DNA of 24,693 nucleotides, from NCBI GenBank assembly GCA_036506795.1, contig DASXRC010000071.1, positions 1-24,693 on the forward strand. The letters are read 5' to 3'. The notes under the pieces were generated by a model, which saw only the letters and a program-made list of their open reading frames with translations, did not search any database and was not told the DNA's origin. The position numbers were made by a program, and so were the translations under genes. Shown here one piece after another: positions 14,832-21,875 of this stretch (its first letter is position 1; every line of letters begins with the position of its first letter). Source of the stretch: DASXRC01 sp036506795 (GTDB lineage Bacteria; Actinomycetota; Actinomycetes; Mycobacteriales; Micromonosporaceae).

Positions 14832-16284
14832 CGCCCACGGGCCCGCCGTCCGACGATGGCCGGCGCGGCCGTGGTCGCTGCGCGCCCGGCTGTTGGCCGC
14901 GATCCTCGCCCTGGTCGCCGTCGTCTGCCTCGTGATCGGCGTGGTCACGACCGTGGCCCTACGTCAGTTCCTCATCGGCCAGCTCGACACGCAGCTCGCC
15001 GCCGCGTCCGCCCGGACCGCCGGCCCGCCGCCGCGGCACCAGGCGGACGACGACGGCGACCTCTTCCCGCCGGGCCAGGCCGCCGGCACGGTCGTGGTGC
15101 GGATCGCCGACGGCCGGGTCCAGGCCCAGGGCGTGCTGGACCCGGACGGCGTCGAGCGGTCGCTGACCGCCGGTCAGCTCGCGGTGCTGACCGCGCTGCC
15201 GACCGACGGCGAGGCGCACACCCGCGGCCTGGAGGACCTTGGCGACTACCGGCTCATCGCCACCCAGGCGCCCGACGGGGACGTGCTAGTGACCGGGCTG
15301 CCGATGTCCGGCGTACGCGACACGGTCTGGAACGTGGTCATGATCGAGGCGGCCGTGGCCGGCGGCGGGCTGGTGGTCGCGGGTGCCGCGGGCGCCGGCA
15401 TCGTACGCATCTCGCTGCGCCCGTTGCGTCGCGTCGCGGCCACCGCGAGCCGGGTGGCGGAGCTGCCGCTCGACCGCGGCGAGGTAGCGCTGTCCGTGCG
15501 GGTGCCCAACGGGGACACCGATCCGCGCACGGAGGTCGGCCAGGTCGGTTCCGCGTTCAACCGGATGCTGGGCCACGTCGGCGCCGCGCTGTCCGCGCGG
15601 CAGGCGAGCGAGATGCGGGTACGCCAGTTCGTGGCCGATGCGAGCCATGAACTGCGCACCCCGTTGGCCGCGATCCGGGGGTACGCCGAACTGACCCGGC
15701 GCGGGCGCGAGAAGCTTCCGCCGGATATCGCGCACGCGCTGCACCGGGTGGAGTCGCAGAGCAACCGCATGACCGAGCTCGTCGACGATCTGCTGTTGCT
15801 GGCGCGGCTTGACTCGGGGCGACCGTTGGAGCGGGAGAAGGTCGACCTGTCGCGGCTCGCGGTGGATGCGGTCGGCGACGCACACGTCGCCGGGCCCGAC
15901 CACCGCTGGCTACTCGACGTGCCGGAGGACGAGGTCTGCGTGCCCGGGGACGCAGCACGTCTGCACCAGGTGCTTGCCAACCTGCTGGCCAACGCGCGCA
16001 CCCACACGCCGCCTGGCACGAAGGTCACGACCGCGCTGACGGTGGACGGCGACGACGCCGTGCTGTCCGTTGTGGACGATGGGCCCGGGATCGCACCTGA
16101 GGCACAGCCAGAGGTGTTCGAGCGGTTCGTTCGCGGGGACAGCTCGCGGTCGCGGGCCGCGGGCAGCACGGGACTCGGGCTCGCGATCGTGGCGGCCGTC
16201 GTCGACGCGCACGGCGGCACCGTCGAGCTCGACAGCCGGCCAGGCCACATGGCGTTCGCCGTACGCCTTCCGCGCCACGCCTAG
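14809..16284 (+). CDS. sensor histidine kinase (HAMP, HisKA, HATPase)
   Basis: A 491-residue membrane kinase, partner of the preceding regulator. Membrane helix 1 spans about 28-50 (LLAAILALVAVVCLVIGVV). An extracytoplasmic sensor of ~120 residues follows, including RIADGRVQAQGVLDPDG and DYRLIATQAPDGDVLVTGLP. Helix 2 is at about 180-200. A HAMP domain follows (RPLRRVAATASRVAELPL), then the H-box FVADASHELRTPLAAI with phospho-acceptor His280, the N-box LHQVLANLLANARTHTPPG, and the G-boxes VVDDGPGIAP and STGLGLAIV. The start ATG 14809 overlaps the regulator gene by 23 nt. The sensor signal is unknown; the layout resembles the MprB/TcrY-type kinases of actinobacteria. The 197-nt gap after its stop holds an inverted repeat. 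Confidence 0.93.
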   Translation: MSSSRPTDAHGPAVRRWPARPWSLRARLLAAILALVAVVCLVIGVVTTVALRQFLIGQLDTQLAAASARTAGPPPRHQADDDGDLFPPGQAAGTVVVRIADGRVQAQGVLDPDGVERSLTAGQLAVLTALPTDGEAHTRGLEDLGDYRLIATQAPDGDVLVTGLPMSGVRDTVWNVVMIEAAVAGGGLVVAGAAGAGIVRISLRPLRRVAATASRVAELPLDRGEVALSVRVPNGDTDPRTEVGQVGSAFNRMLGHVGAALSARQASEMRVRQFVADASHELRTPLAAIRGYAELTRRGREKLPPDIAHALHRVESQSNRMTELVDDLLLLARLDSGRPLEREKVDLSRLAVDAVGDAHVAGPDHRWLLDVPEDEVCVPGDAARLHQVLANLLANARTHTPPGTKVTTALTVDGDDAVLSVVDDGPGIAPEAQPEVFERFVRGDSSRSRAAGSTGLGLAIVAAVVDAHGGTVELDSRPGHMAFAVRLPRHA

Positions 16285-16393
16285 CTCCCGGCGAGCTACC
16301 GCCCGGCCGGTCGAGCGGTCCCGACCACCGGCGACCGCGCATGGACCTGACTGCCTGTCCGCGACGCTGACCGCGATGACCGAGCTCATCCGC

Positions 16394-16442
16394 AGATCTT
16401 GGAGAGTTTCCGTTCGCGGCTAACGGAAACTCTCCAAGATCT
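16394..16442. repeat. perfect 21-bp inverted repeat, 7-nt loop (terminator or dispersed element)
   Basis: The left arm 16394-16414 (beginning AGATCTTGGAGAGTTTCC) is the exact reverse complement of 16422-16442; the loop is CGCGGCT. The stem is much more AT-rich than its surroundings, unlike an ordinary GC-rich terminator of this genome. It lies between the convergent kinase and aminopeptidase genes, so it can act as a bidirectional terminator, but its perfection and base composition suggest a mobile or dispersed repeat. Confidence 0.8.
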
Positions 16443-16443
16443 C

Positions 16444-16471
16444 GCACGACGGTGACCGCACGACGGTGACC
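16444..16471 (+). repeat. two tandem copies of a 14-nt unit
   Basis: GCACGACGGTGACC occurs at 16444-16457 and 16458-16471, and a partial third copy (GCACGGCG) follows. It starts 2 nt after the inverted repeat and ends just before the pepA stop. Confidence 0.6.
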
Positions 16472-16481
16472 GCACGGCGCG

Positions 16482-17933
16482 TCAGCTCAGCGTCGCCAGC
16501 CACCGCAGCAGCGTGCGGGCTCCCCAGCCCGTCGCGCCGGTGGCCAGCTCCGCGTCGGCGGAGTCGACCCAGGACGGCGCGGAGAAGTCGATGTGCGCCC
16601 ACCGGTCGTGCAGATCTCCGGTGAACTCCCGCAGGTAGAGCGCGGCGACGACCGAGCCCGCCCCGCGGTCGGGTGAGCTGTGGAAGTCGGCGATGTCGCT
16701 GCCGAGGTACTCGACGTAGTCCGCCGGCAGGGGCATCCGCCACACCTGTTCACCCGCCGCCGTCGCCGCGGCGGAGAGCGCACCGGCCAGCTGGTCGTTG
16801 TCGCTGTACAGCGCCGCGGTGCGCCTCCCGAGTGCCACCGCGTTGGCGCCGGTCAGCGTCGCGAGGTCGACGAGCAGATCCGGGGACAGCTGTGCGGCGG
16901 CGTACGCGAGCGCGTCCGCCAGCACGAGCCGGCCCTCGGCGTCGCTGTTGGTGCTTTCGGTGGTCAGCCCCCCGTAGTGCCGGATGACGTCGCCCGGCCG
17001 GTACGCCGACCCGCTGACCATGTTCTCCGCCAGGGGGGCGAGCGCGGTCACGCGTACCGGCAGATCCATCGCCGCAGCCCCGAGCGCAGCGGCCGTCACG
17101 ACCGCTGCTCCGCTCATGTCCTTGCGCATGAGCTTCATCGCATCGCGTGATTTGATCGAGATTCCGCCGGTGTCGAACGTGATGCCCTTGCCGACCAGGG
17201 CCACGTGGATGCGCGCGCCCTCGGGCCGCCAGGACGTCTCGACCAGGCGTGGCCCGCTCGCGGACCCGCCGCCCACGGCGAGGATCCCGCCGAATCCGTC
17301 GGCGGCGAGCTCCTCGGGGCCGCGGACGCGCACCGTCAGCCCGTCCCGGCCGCTGGCCGCGCGGGTGATCTCCTCCGCGAACCACGCCGGATTCTTCGTC
17401 GAGGACGGTGTGTTCGTCAGGTCCCGGGCCAGGAAGGTCGCCTCCGCCGTCGCCCGCGCCGCGGCCAGCGCGTCGCCGTACCGATCCGGCTCGGCCACGG
17501 CCAGGACCACCTCAGCCAGCCGCGTGGCGCCGCCGTCGTCCGCGATCCGGAACCGGTACGACGCGAGCCATGAGCCCTCGGCCACCCCGCGAACGGCATC
17601 CGGCGCGGCGTCCTCCGGCAGCGCCACCGTGATCGAGGTCTCACGCGCGGACGCCCTCGTCAGCCCCGCGCCGGCGGCCCGCCAACCGGCCTCGTCGCCA
17701 CCCTTCACGCCTACCAGGAGCAGCCGGCCGGGCTCGCGCAGCGGACGCGGCAGCGGCTGCACAGCGCCGGCGTCCGCCGGGTCGTCGGCGGCCGCGAGCA
17801 GCGCATGTGCCTCGTCAAGAACATCCGGGGGTACGCGGAGAGCCGTCGCCGGTACGCCGGCCGGGTCCCCGAGCACCGGTAGCGCGAGCACGGCGGGGAG
17901 CTCAGCAGGTGTGGCTAGACGGATCGTGAGCAA
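16482..17933 (-). CDS. pepA: leucyl aminopeptidase (M17 family)
   Basis: A 483-residue cytosolic dizinc aminopeptidase that removes N-terminal residues, preferring Leu, from peptides. The C-terminal catalytic domain shows GKGITFDTGGISIK (Lys249, Asp254 as metal/catalytic residues), MKLMRKDMSGAAVV, and NSDAEGRLVLADAL with metal ligands Asp331 and Glu333. The family normally reads NTDAEGRL, so Ser replaces Thr. The N-terminal regulatory domain is Ala-rich and weakly conserved, as usual. The start is an uncommon TTG at 17933, supported by GGAGGT 6 nt upstream. It converges on the kinase gene across the inverted repeat, and DUF3117 lies 98 nt upstream on the same strand. Confidence 0.93.
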   Translation of the reverse strand: MLTIRLATPAELPAVLALPVLGDPAGVPATALRVPPDVLDEAHALLAAADDPADAGAVQPLPRPLREPGRLLLVGVKGGDEAGWRAAGAGLTRASARETSITVALPEDAAPDAVRGVAEGSWLASYRFRIADDGGATRLAEVVLAVAEPDRYGDALAAARATAEATFLARDLTNTPSSTKNPAWFAEEITRAASGRDGLTVRVRGPEELAADGFGGILAVGGGSASGPRLVETSWRPEGARIHVALVGKGITFDTGGISIKSRDAMKLMRKDMSGAAVVTAAALGAAAMDLPVRVTALAPLAENMVSGSAYRPGDVIRHYGGLTTESTNSDAEGRLVLADALAYAAAQLSPDLLVDLATLTGANAVALGRRTAALYSDNDQLAGALSAAATAAGEQVWRMPLPADYVEYLGSDIADFHSSPDRGAGSVVAALYLREFTGDLHDRWAHIDFSAPSWVDSADAELATGATGWGARTLLRWLATLS

Positions 17934-18030
17934 AGAGTGACCTCCCGACGATCAAGCTCGCCCGAGGGTGCGCGTAGGGCCCGCCGGCCAGGCAACCGGG
18001 CCGGCGAGCCCTGCGTACGGGTCGAGCCGG

Positions 18031-18198
18031 TCAGACAGCGGCGGCCTTCAGCGCGTCACCGAGCGCGTTGGCCTCGTCGGGAGTCATCTCAACGACGAGC
18101 CGCCCACCACCCTCCAGCGGAACCCGCATGACGATGCCCCGGCCCTCCTTGGTGACCTCCAGCGGACCGTCGCCCGTCCGCGGCTTCATCGCCGCCAT
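18031..18198 (-). CDS. DUF3117 small protein
   Basis: A 55-residue protein, MAAMKPRTGDGPLEVTKEGR and so on, with VMRVPLEGGGRLVVEM and a C-terminal helix PDEANALGDALKAAAV. It matches the DUF3117 family, found throughout actinobacteria and nearly invariant in sequence, with no assigned function. The ATG at 18198 has GGGGAG 6 nt upstream; the frame continues to 18297 but without conserved residues. In M. tuberculosis the family member (Rv1211, as I recall) lies beside tag, which agrees with tag at 20.6-21.2 kb here. The strand-and-helix pattern suggests a tiny beta-rich domain; a regulatory or binding role is only speculation. Confidence 0.92.
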   Translation of the reverse strand: MAAMKPRTGDGPLEVTKEGRGIVMRVPLEGGGRLVVEMTPDEANALGDALKAAAV

Positions 18199-18286
18199 TT
18201 TTTCTCCCCTCACAGGCTCTACCAGCGGTGCCGACCAATGATTTTCCCTGATGACCACCGCTGAGCCCAAACTGCGCCCGGATTGA

Positions 18287-18327
18287 TGTGACAGCACCTA
18301 GCTAACGGTAGTTAGGGCTGTCACAAT
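18287..18327 (+). promoter_or_regulatory. palindromic operator-like site and -10 box ahead of the paaX-type gene
   Basis: TGTGACAG (18287-18294) and CTGTCACA (18318-18325) form a perfect inverted repeat. Nested between them is CTAAC-GGTA-GTTAG (18302-18315). CACAAT (18322-18327) resembles a -10 box and lies 8 nt before ATG 18336, so a repressor bound here would cover the promoter. Autoregulation by the PaaX-like protein is an inference. Confidence 0.5.
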
Positions 18328-18335
18328 GTGCGGTC

Positions 18336-19238
18336 ATGCAGGCACGGTCTGCCCTCTTTGACCTGTACGGCGATTACCTTCGGCCACGTGGTGGCCGGGC
18401 GCCCGTGGCCGCGCTGGTCAGGCTCCTCGCGCCGCTTGGCATCGCGCCGCCGGCGGTGCGTACGGCCGTGTCGCGGATGGTTCGGCAGGGCTGGCTGCAG
18501 CCCTTGAGGCTGGCCTCCGGCCCCGGCTACGCGCTCACCCCGAAGGCGGCGAGGCGGCTCGACGAGGCGGCCACCCGGATCTACCGCACCACGAGGGTTG
18601 GCTGGGACGGCCGGTTCGACCTGATCGTCCTCGAAGCGCGGACGTCCCGCCGGGAGCGGCTCCGGCTCGCGGCCAACCTGACGTACCTCGGGTACGGCAC
18701 GCTTGACGATTCGACCTGGGTCGCGACGCGGCCGGCCGAGGACGTCGACACGCTGCTGACGGAGGCCGGCGTGCGGTACGAGCGCTTCAGCGCCAACCAC
18801 GCCGCCGGACCCCAGGGCGCCATGAGCCTGGTTCGGAGGGCATGGGACCTCAAGGAGATCGGGGACGCGTACCAGCAGTTCGTTGCGGAGCTGCGACCCG
18901 TCGTTTCGGGCGTCACGGCCCGCAGCGACGACGAGGAGGCGTACGCGGCGCGATTCCGGCTTGTACACGCATGGCGCACCTTCCTGTTCCGGGACCCGCA
19001 GCTGCCGCAGGCGCTGCTGCCCGAGCGGTGGCCGGGCGCCGGCGCGGCGGCGTTCTTCGACCGGCACGCCGCGCGGCTACGGCCGGCCGCCGACCGCTTT
19101 GTCGACCTCTGCCTCGAACACCCGCGGAACAACTCCGGCGAGCCGCAGCCACCGGCCGCGCTCCGGTTCGCGCGCACGAGCGACCGCCGGCCCCGTCGCG
19201 AACAACAACTAGCCCTCGAGAAAGGCGCGGTACCGTGA
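18336..19238 (+). CDS. PaaX family transcriptional repressor
   Basis: A 300-residue protein. The N-terminal winged helix covers about 1-90 (QARSALFDLYGDYLRPRGG; LVRLLAPLGIAPPAVRTAVSRMVRQGWLQ). The PaaX central domain follows (WDGRFDLIVLEARTSRRERLRL; LGYGTLDDSTWVATRP), with the C-terminal helical domain from VAELRPVVSG to LCLEHPRN. PaaX of E. coli represses phenylacetate degradation and is released by phenylacetyl-CoA. Here no paaABCDE or paaK genes are present, only one crotonase gene, so the inducer is likely an acyl-CoA handled by that enzyme. The start codon has no Shine-Dalgarno and a -10-like box 8 nt upstream. The stop overlaps the crotonase start by 4 nt (GTGA). Confidence 0.92.
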   Translation: MQARSALFDLYGDYLRPRGGRAPVAALVRLLAPLGIAPPAVRTAVSRMVRQGWLQPLRLASGPGYALTPKAARRLDEAATRIYRTTRVGWDGRFDLIVLEARTSRRERLRLAANLTYLGYGTLDDSTWVATRPAEDVDTLLTEAGVRYERFSANHAAGPQGAMSLVRRAWDLKEIGDAYQQFVAELRPVVSGVTARSDDEEAYAARFRLVHAWRTFLFRDPQLPQALLPERWPGAGAAAFFDRHAARLRPAADRFVDLCLEHPRNNSGEPQPPAALRFARTSDRRPRREQQLALEKGAVP

Positions 19239-20026
19239 CCGAACCGCTGCTCGTTGAGCACGCCGACGGCGTCGCCACGCTGACCCTCAACCGGCCCGAC
19301 TCGCTGAACTCCCTCGACCTGGCGTTGAAGGAGGCGCTGCGGGATGCGCTCGCCCAGGTCGAGGCAGACCGCGGCTGCCGGGCGGTGGTGCTCACCGGGG
19401 CGGGCCGGGCCTTCTGTGCCGGGCAGGACCTACGCGAGCACGTCGCGGCGCTGGAGTCGGGCGACGGGCCGCCGCTGGACACCGTCCGGGTGCACTACAA
19501 CCCGATTGCCCAGCGGCTGGCCGGCCTGGGGAAGCCGGTGGTGGCGGCCGTGCGCGGGATGGCCGCCGGCGCCGGGGCCTCCCTCGCATTTCTCGCCGAC
19601 TTCCGGGTGGGCGGCCCGAAGACCAGCTTCCTGATGGCATTCGCCAACGTCGGCCTCGCCGCCGACACCGGCGCGTCCTGGTCGCTGCCGCGCCTGGTCG
19701 GTTACGCCAAGGCCGTCGAGCTGCTCATGTTCGCCGAGCCGGTCCGTGCGGACGACGCCCTCCGGCTGGGCCTGCTGACCAGGCTCGTCGACGACGACGA
19801 GCTGGTCCTCCCGTCGGCGCAGGAACTCGCCGCTCGGCTGGCGGTCGGGCCGACCGTCGCGTACGCCGCGATCAAGCGCGAGCTGTCGGTCGGCACGACG
19901 GGTTCGCTCTCCGATGCCCTGGCCGCGGAGGCGGAGGCCCAGGCGGTCAGCGGCGCGACCGCGGATCACCGCAACGCCACGAAGGCGTTCGCCGCGAAGG
20001 AGAAGCCGATCTTCGAGGGGCGCTGA
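19235..20026 (+). CDS. enoyl-CoA hydratase/isomerase, PaaG-like
   Basis: A 263-residue crotonase. The oxyanion-hole segments are RAFCAGQDLREH (about 58-69) and GMAAGAGASLAFLADFRV (108-124). VGLAADTGASWSLPRLVG (139-156) places Asp144 where PaaG-type isomerases have their catalytic Asp, and there is no classic hydratase Glu pair. PaaG isomerises ring-epoxyphenylacetyl-CoA to the oxepin, and it also shifts double bonds in acyl-CoAs. The FANVGLAADTG motif and the coupled PaaX-type repressor support this assignment, but without other paa genes the physiological substrate remains open. GTG 19235 overlaps the repressor stop, and GAAAGG about 9 nt upstream is a modest ribosome site. It ends 11 nt before the stop of a convergent hypothetical gene. 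Confidence 0.9.
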   Translation: MTEPLLVEHADGVATLTLNRPDSLNSLDLALKEALRDALAQVEADRGCRAVVLTGAGRAFCAGQDLREHVAALESGDGPPLDTVRVHYNPIAQRLAGLGKPVVAAVRGMAAGAGASLAFLADFRVGGPKTSFLMAFANVGLAADTGASWSLPRLVGYAKAVELLMFAEPVRADDALRLGLLTRLVDDDELVLPSAQELAARLAVGPTVAYAAIKRELSVGTTGSLSDALAAEAEAQAVSGATADHRNATKAFAAKEKPIFEGR

Positions 20027-20037
20027 GGCCGCGCTCC

Positions 20038-20631
20038 CTACTCCTTGTCCTCCTCCGGGTCGAGGTTCGTCTGCTCGCCGAGCACGTACGCCTGCATCGA
20101 CAGCTCGTCGTCGGCCGGAGACACGAACGCGGGCAGCTCCCGCGGCCCGAGTTCCATCACGTACGACCAGAACTGGCGCACCGCCTCGGCCGCCGAGTCG
20201 GCTTCGATCGGCAGGTCCACGCTCACGAACCACCTCCGCGGAGCGGCCGCAGGTGGGAGTGCGTCGGCGAGGCGGCGGTAGTCGGCCGCGTCTACCGGGA
20301 TGACCGGCCCATCGAGCGCCAGGCCGTCCGCCGGTCCCGGAGCGTCGAAGGACCGTTGGGTGTACGCGACGGTCAGCGGCCCGGCATCCGCGTCGGACTC
20401 CGGGTCGTCGTGATCCGGCGTGTCCTCCGGATCACGGGCGGCGCCCGGCGGGGTCACCCGCCCCAAGGCCACCACGACCGGCGTCGGCGCCCTGGCTACC
20501 ACGAGCACCTCGTCCCCCGGCCGCGGACGGCGGGAGCCGGCGTCGAGCCCGGTGAGCTGCAGGGCGTCGTGGTGGAAGAGTCTCTCCGCCTCGAACCGCT
20601 CATCACCGATGACCACCGCCCAGTGCGCCAT
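20038..20631 (-). CDS. conserved hypothetical protein with acidic linker
   Basis: A 197-residue protein of unknown function. The N-terminus MAHWAVVIGDERFEAERLF, then GLDAGSRRPRPGDEVLVVAR and VVVALGRV, looks like a small beta-barrel of the EVE/PUA kind (weak, from strand pattern only). An acidic linker rich in Asp, Pro and Glu follows. The C-terminal part is the best conserved, as I recall from actinobacterial proteins: RRWFVSVDLPIEADSAAEAV, FWSYVMELGPRELPAFVSP and DELSMQAYVLGEQTNLDPEE. The protein may be a fusion of the two parts. It lies 4 nt after the tag stop, with GGTGAG 8 nt before its ATG inside the end of tag, so it is cotranscribed with the DNA glycosylase. A DNA-repair link is only guilt by association. 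Confidence 0.8.
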   Translation of the reverse strand: MAHWAVVIGDERFEAERLFHHDALQLTGLDAGSRRPRPGDEVLVVARAPTPVVVALGRVTPPGAARDPEDTPDHDDPESDADAGPLTVAYTQRSFDAPGPADGLALDGPVIPVDAADYRRLADALPPAAAPRRWFVSVDLPIEADSAAEAVRQFWSYVMELGPRELPAFVSPADDELSMQAYVLGEQTNLDPEEDKE

Positions 20632-20635
20632 GGCC

Positions 20636-21205
20636 TCATCTCACCACGTGGCACCCGGCCAGATGGTCGTCGACCATGCCGGTGGCCTGCATCAGCGCGT
20701 ACGCCGTGGTCGGGCCGACAAACCGGAAGCCACGCCTGCGGAGATCCTTGGCCATGGCGGTCGACTCCGGGGTGACCGACGGCACCTCACCGAAGCTGCG
20801 TGGCCGACGCGGTCGCGGCGCCGGCGCGTACTGCCAGAGCCACGCGGCAAGGCCGTCGGGCAGGTCGGCGGCCGCCCGGGCGTTGGCGATCGCCGCGTCG
20901 ATCTTGGCTCGGTTGCGGACGATGCCCGCGTCGGCCATCAACCGGTCCACGTCCTTCCCGCCGTACCCTGCGACCGTTTCGATGTGGAACCCGTCGAACG
21001 CCGACCGGAACGCCTCACGCTTGCGCAGGATCGTCAGCCAGGACAGGCCGGACTGGAACGCCTCCAGGGTGAGCCGCTCGAACAGACCGTCGTCCGCGCG
21101 CAGCGGCCGGCCCCACTCGTCGTCGTGGTAGGCGATGTACTCGGGCGCGCGTGCGGCCCACGCACAGCGCGCGAGCCCGTCCGCGCCGGTCACCAGGTCA
21201 CTCAC
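20636..21205 (-). CDS. tag: DNA-3-methyladenine glycosylase I
   Basis: A 189-residue base-excision enzyme that removes 3-methyladenine from DNA. The zinc-snap ligands are all present with E. coli Tag spacing: Cys14, His27, His181 and Cys185. IAYHDDEWG (24-32) and LEAFQSGLSW, with Glu48 for base recognition, match the family, and the C-terminal half has RGFRFVGPTTAYALMQATG. The GTG at 21205 is chosen because TAGGTT lies 7 nt upstream (leaderless pattern) and because the resulting length fits the family; another GTG at 21235 would add ten residues. The hypothetical gene that follows is cotranscribed. Hairpin repeat B lies upstream, between this gene and the SRPBCC gene. Confidence 0.95.
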   Translation of the reverse strand: MSDLVTGADGLARCAWAARAPEYIAYHDDEWGRPLRADDGLFERLTLEAFQSGLSWLTILRKREAFRSAFDGFHIETVAGYGGKDVDRLMADAGIVRNRAKIDAAIANARAAADLPDGLAAWLWQYAPAPRPRRPRSFGEVPSVTPESTAMAKDLRRRGFRFVGPTTAYALMQATGMVDDHLAGCHVVR

Positions 21206-21218
21206 GCCGACCAACCTA
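21206..21218 (-). promoter_or_regulatory. TANNNT -10 box 7 nt before the tag GTG
   Basis: On the minus strand TAGGTT (21213-21218) is followed by seven bases and GTG 21205. No ribosome site is present. Confidence 0.45.
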
Positions 21219-21262
21219 TGCGGCGGGTGCGACACGGCCCGATGCCGCCGACCCCCCCCCGT

Positions 21263-21340
21263 CGATCATGGACTTGTTGCCGTGATTCGATCGACGATGC
21301 ACGGCAACAACACCATGATCGACGGCGAAGTGCATGATCG
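21263..21340 (+). repeat. 78-nt dispersed hairpin element, copy B
   Basis: Arms are 21260-21284 and 21300-21324, counting three flanking bases each side: 25 nt with 23 pairing, around a 15-nt loop that contains TCGATCGA. A 19-nt tail ends TGATCG at 21340. Length, loop size and orientation match copy A at 5335-5412. A run of nine C (21252-21260) abuts the left edge. It lies between the 3' end of the SRPBCC gene and the 5' end of tag, outside coding sequence, and could also terminate the SRPBCC transcript. Confidence 0.8.
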
Positions 21341-21368
21341 GCGGGAGTGCCGCGGGAGTGCTGTGCCG

Positions 21369-21875
21369 CTACGGCAGTTGGCCCGCCTCGACGAGCCGGC
21401 CGAACCGCTTCAGCGCCTGGGTGAGCCCCACCTTCGAGCCCTGCCACAGCAGCGGCCAGGCGAGCCGGCCGGCGACGCCGCCGGGAAGCTGGAACCATTC
21501 GTGCCAGACCACCTGCGTTCGGTCGCTGCCCATCGCGGTGCAGCGCAGCACGCCGGGCCCGCGCAGGAGCCGACCAGTGTGTATGACCCGTACCTCGTAC
21601 GGCGGATCCACCCGGGTCACCTCCATCTCGTCGCGGAGGACCGCCGGACCAACCGCCGTGACCGCCTCGATCCGGGTGCCCTCGCCGCCGTCGCCGGACA
21701 CGACCCGCACCGTGGTGAACGGGATCCAGTCGGACTGTCGCTCCCACGCGGTGAAGGCTTCGAACACCCGCCGCGCGGGCGCGTTGACGATCACTGTCGC
21801 GGTGACCTCGGCCGCGCCTGCCTGTGCCGCCTCGCGAAACTCGCCTGCATCCCCGCCCGCATCCCGGTCGGTCAT
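21369..21875 (-). CDS. SRPBCC family protein (polyketide cyclase/START-like fold)
   Basis: A 168-residue small-ligand-binding protein. VTATVIVNAPARRVFEAFTA and WERQSDWIPFTTVRVV mark the N-terminal strand and helix of the fold. Middle strands include EGTRIEAVTAVGPAVLRDEMEV and YEVRVIHTGRLLRG, and the C-terminal helix is LTQALKRFGRLVEAGQ. Members bind hydrophobic ligands; nothing here identifies one. The start at 21875 has GGAG 5 nt upstream and overlaps the DivIVA-domain gene by 4 nt (ATGA), so it is translationally coupled to it. The open frame extends far upstream to 23159, but that part is antisense to folP2 and is rejected. Confidence 0.88.
   Translation of the reverse strand: MTDRDAGGDAGEFREAAQAGAAEVTATVIVNAPARRVFEAFTAWERQSDWIPFTTVRVVSGDGGEGTRIEAVTAVGPAVLRDEMEVTRVDPPYEVRVIHTGRLLRGPGVLRCTAMGSDRTQVVWHEWFQLPGGVAGRLAWPLLWQGSKVGLTQALKRFGRLVEAGQLP

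Noticed and set aside
16984..17940. 318-codon frame antisense to pepA
   Set aside because: Ser/Arg/Pro-rich shadow without domain; the M17 motifs on the minus strand settle the coding strand.
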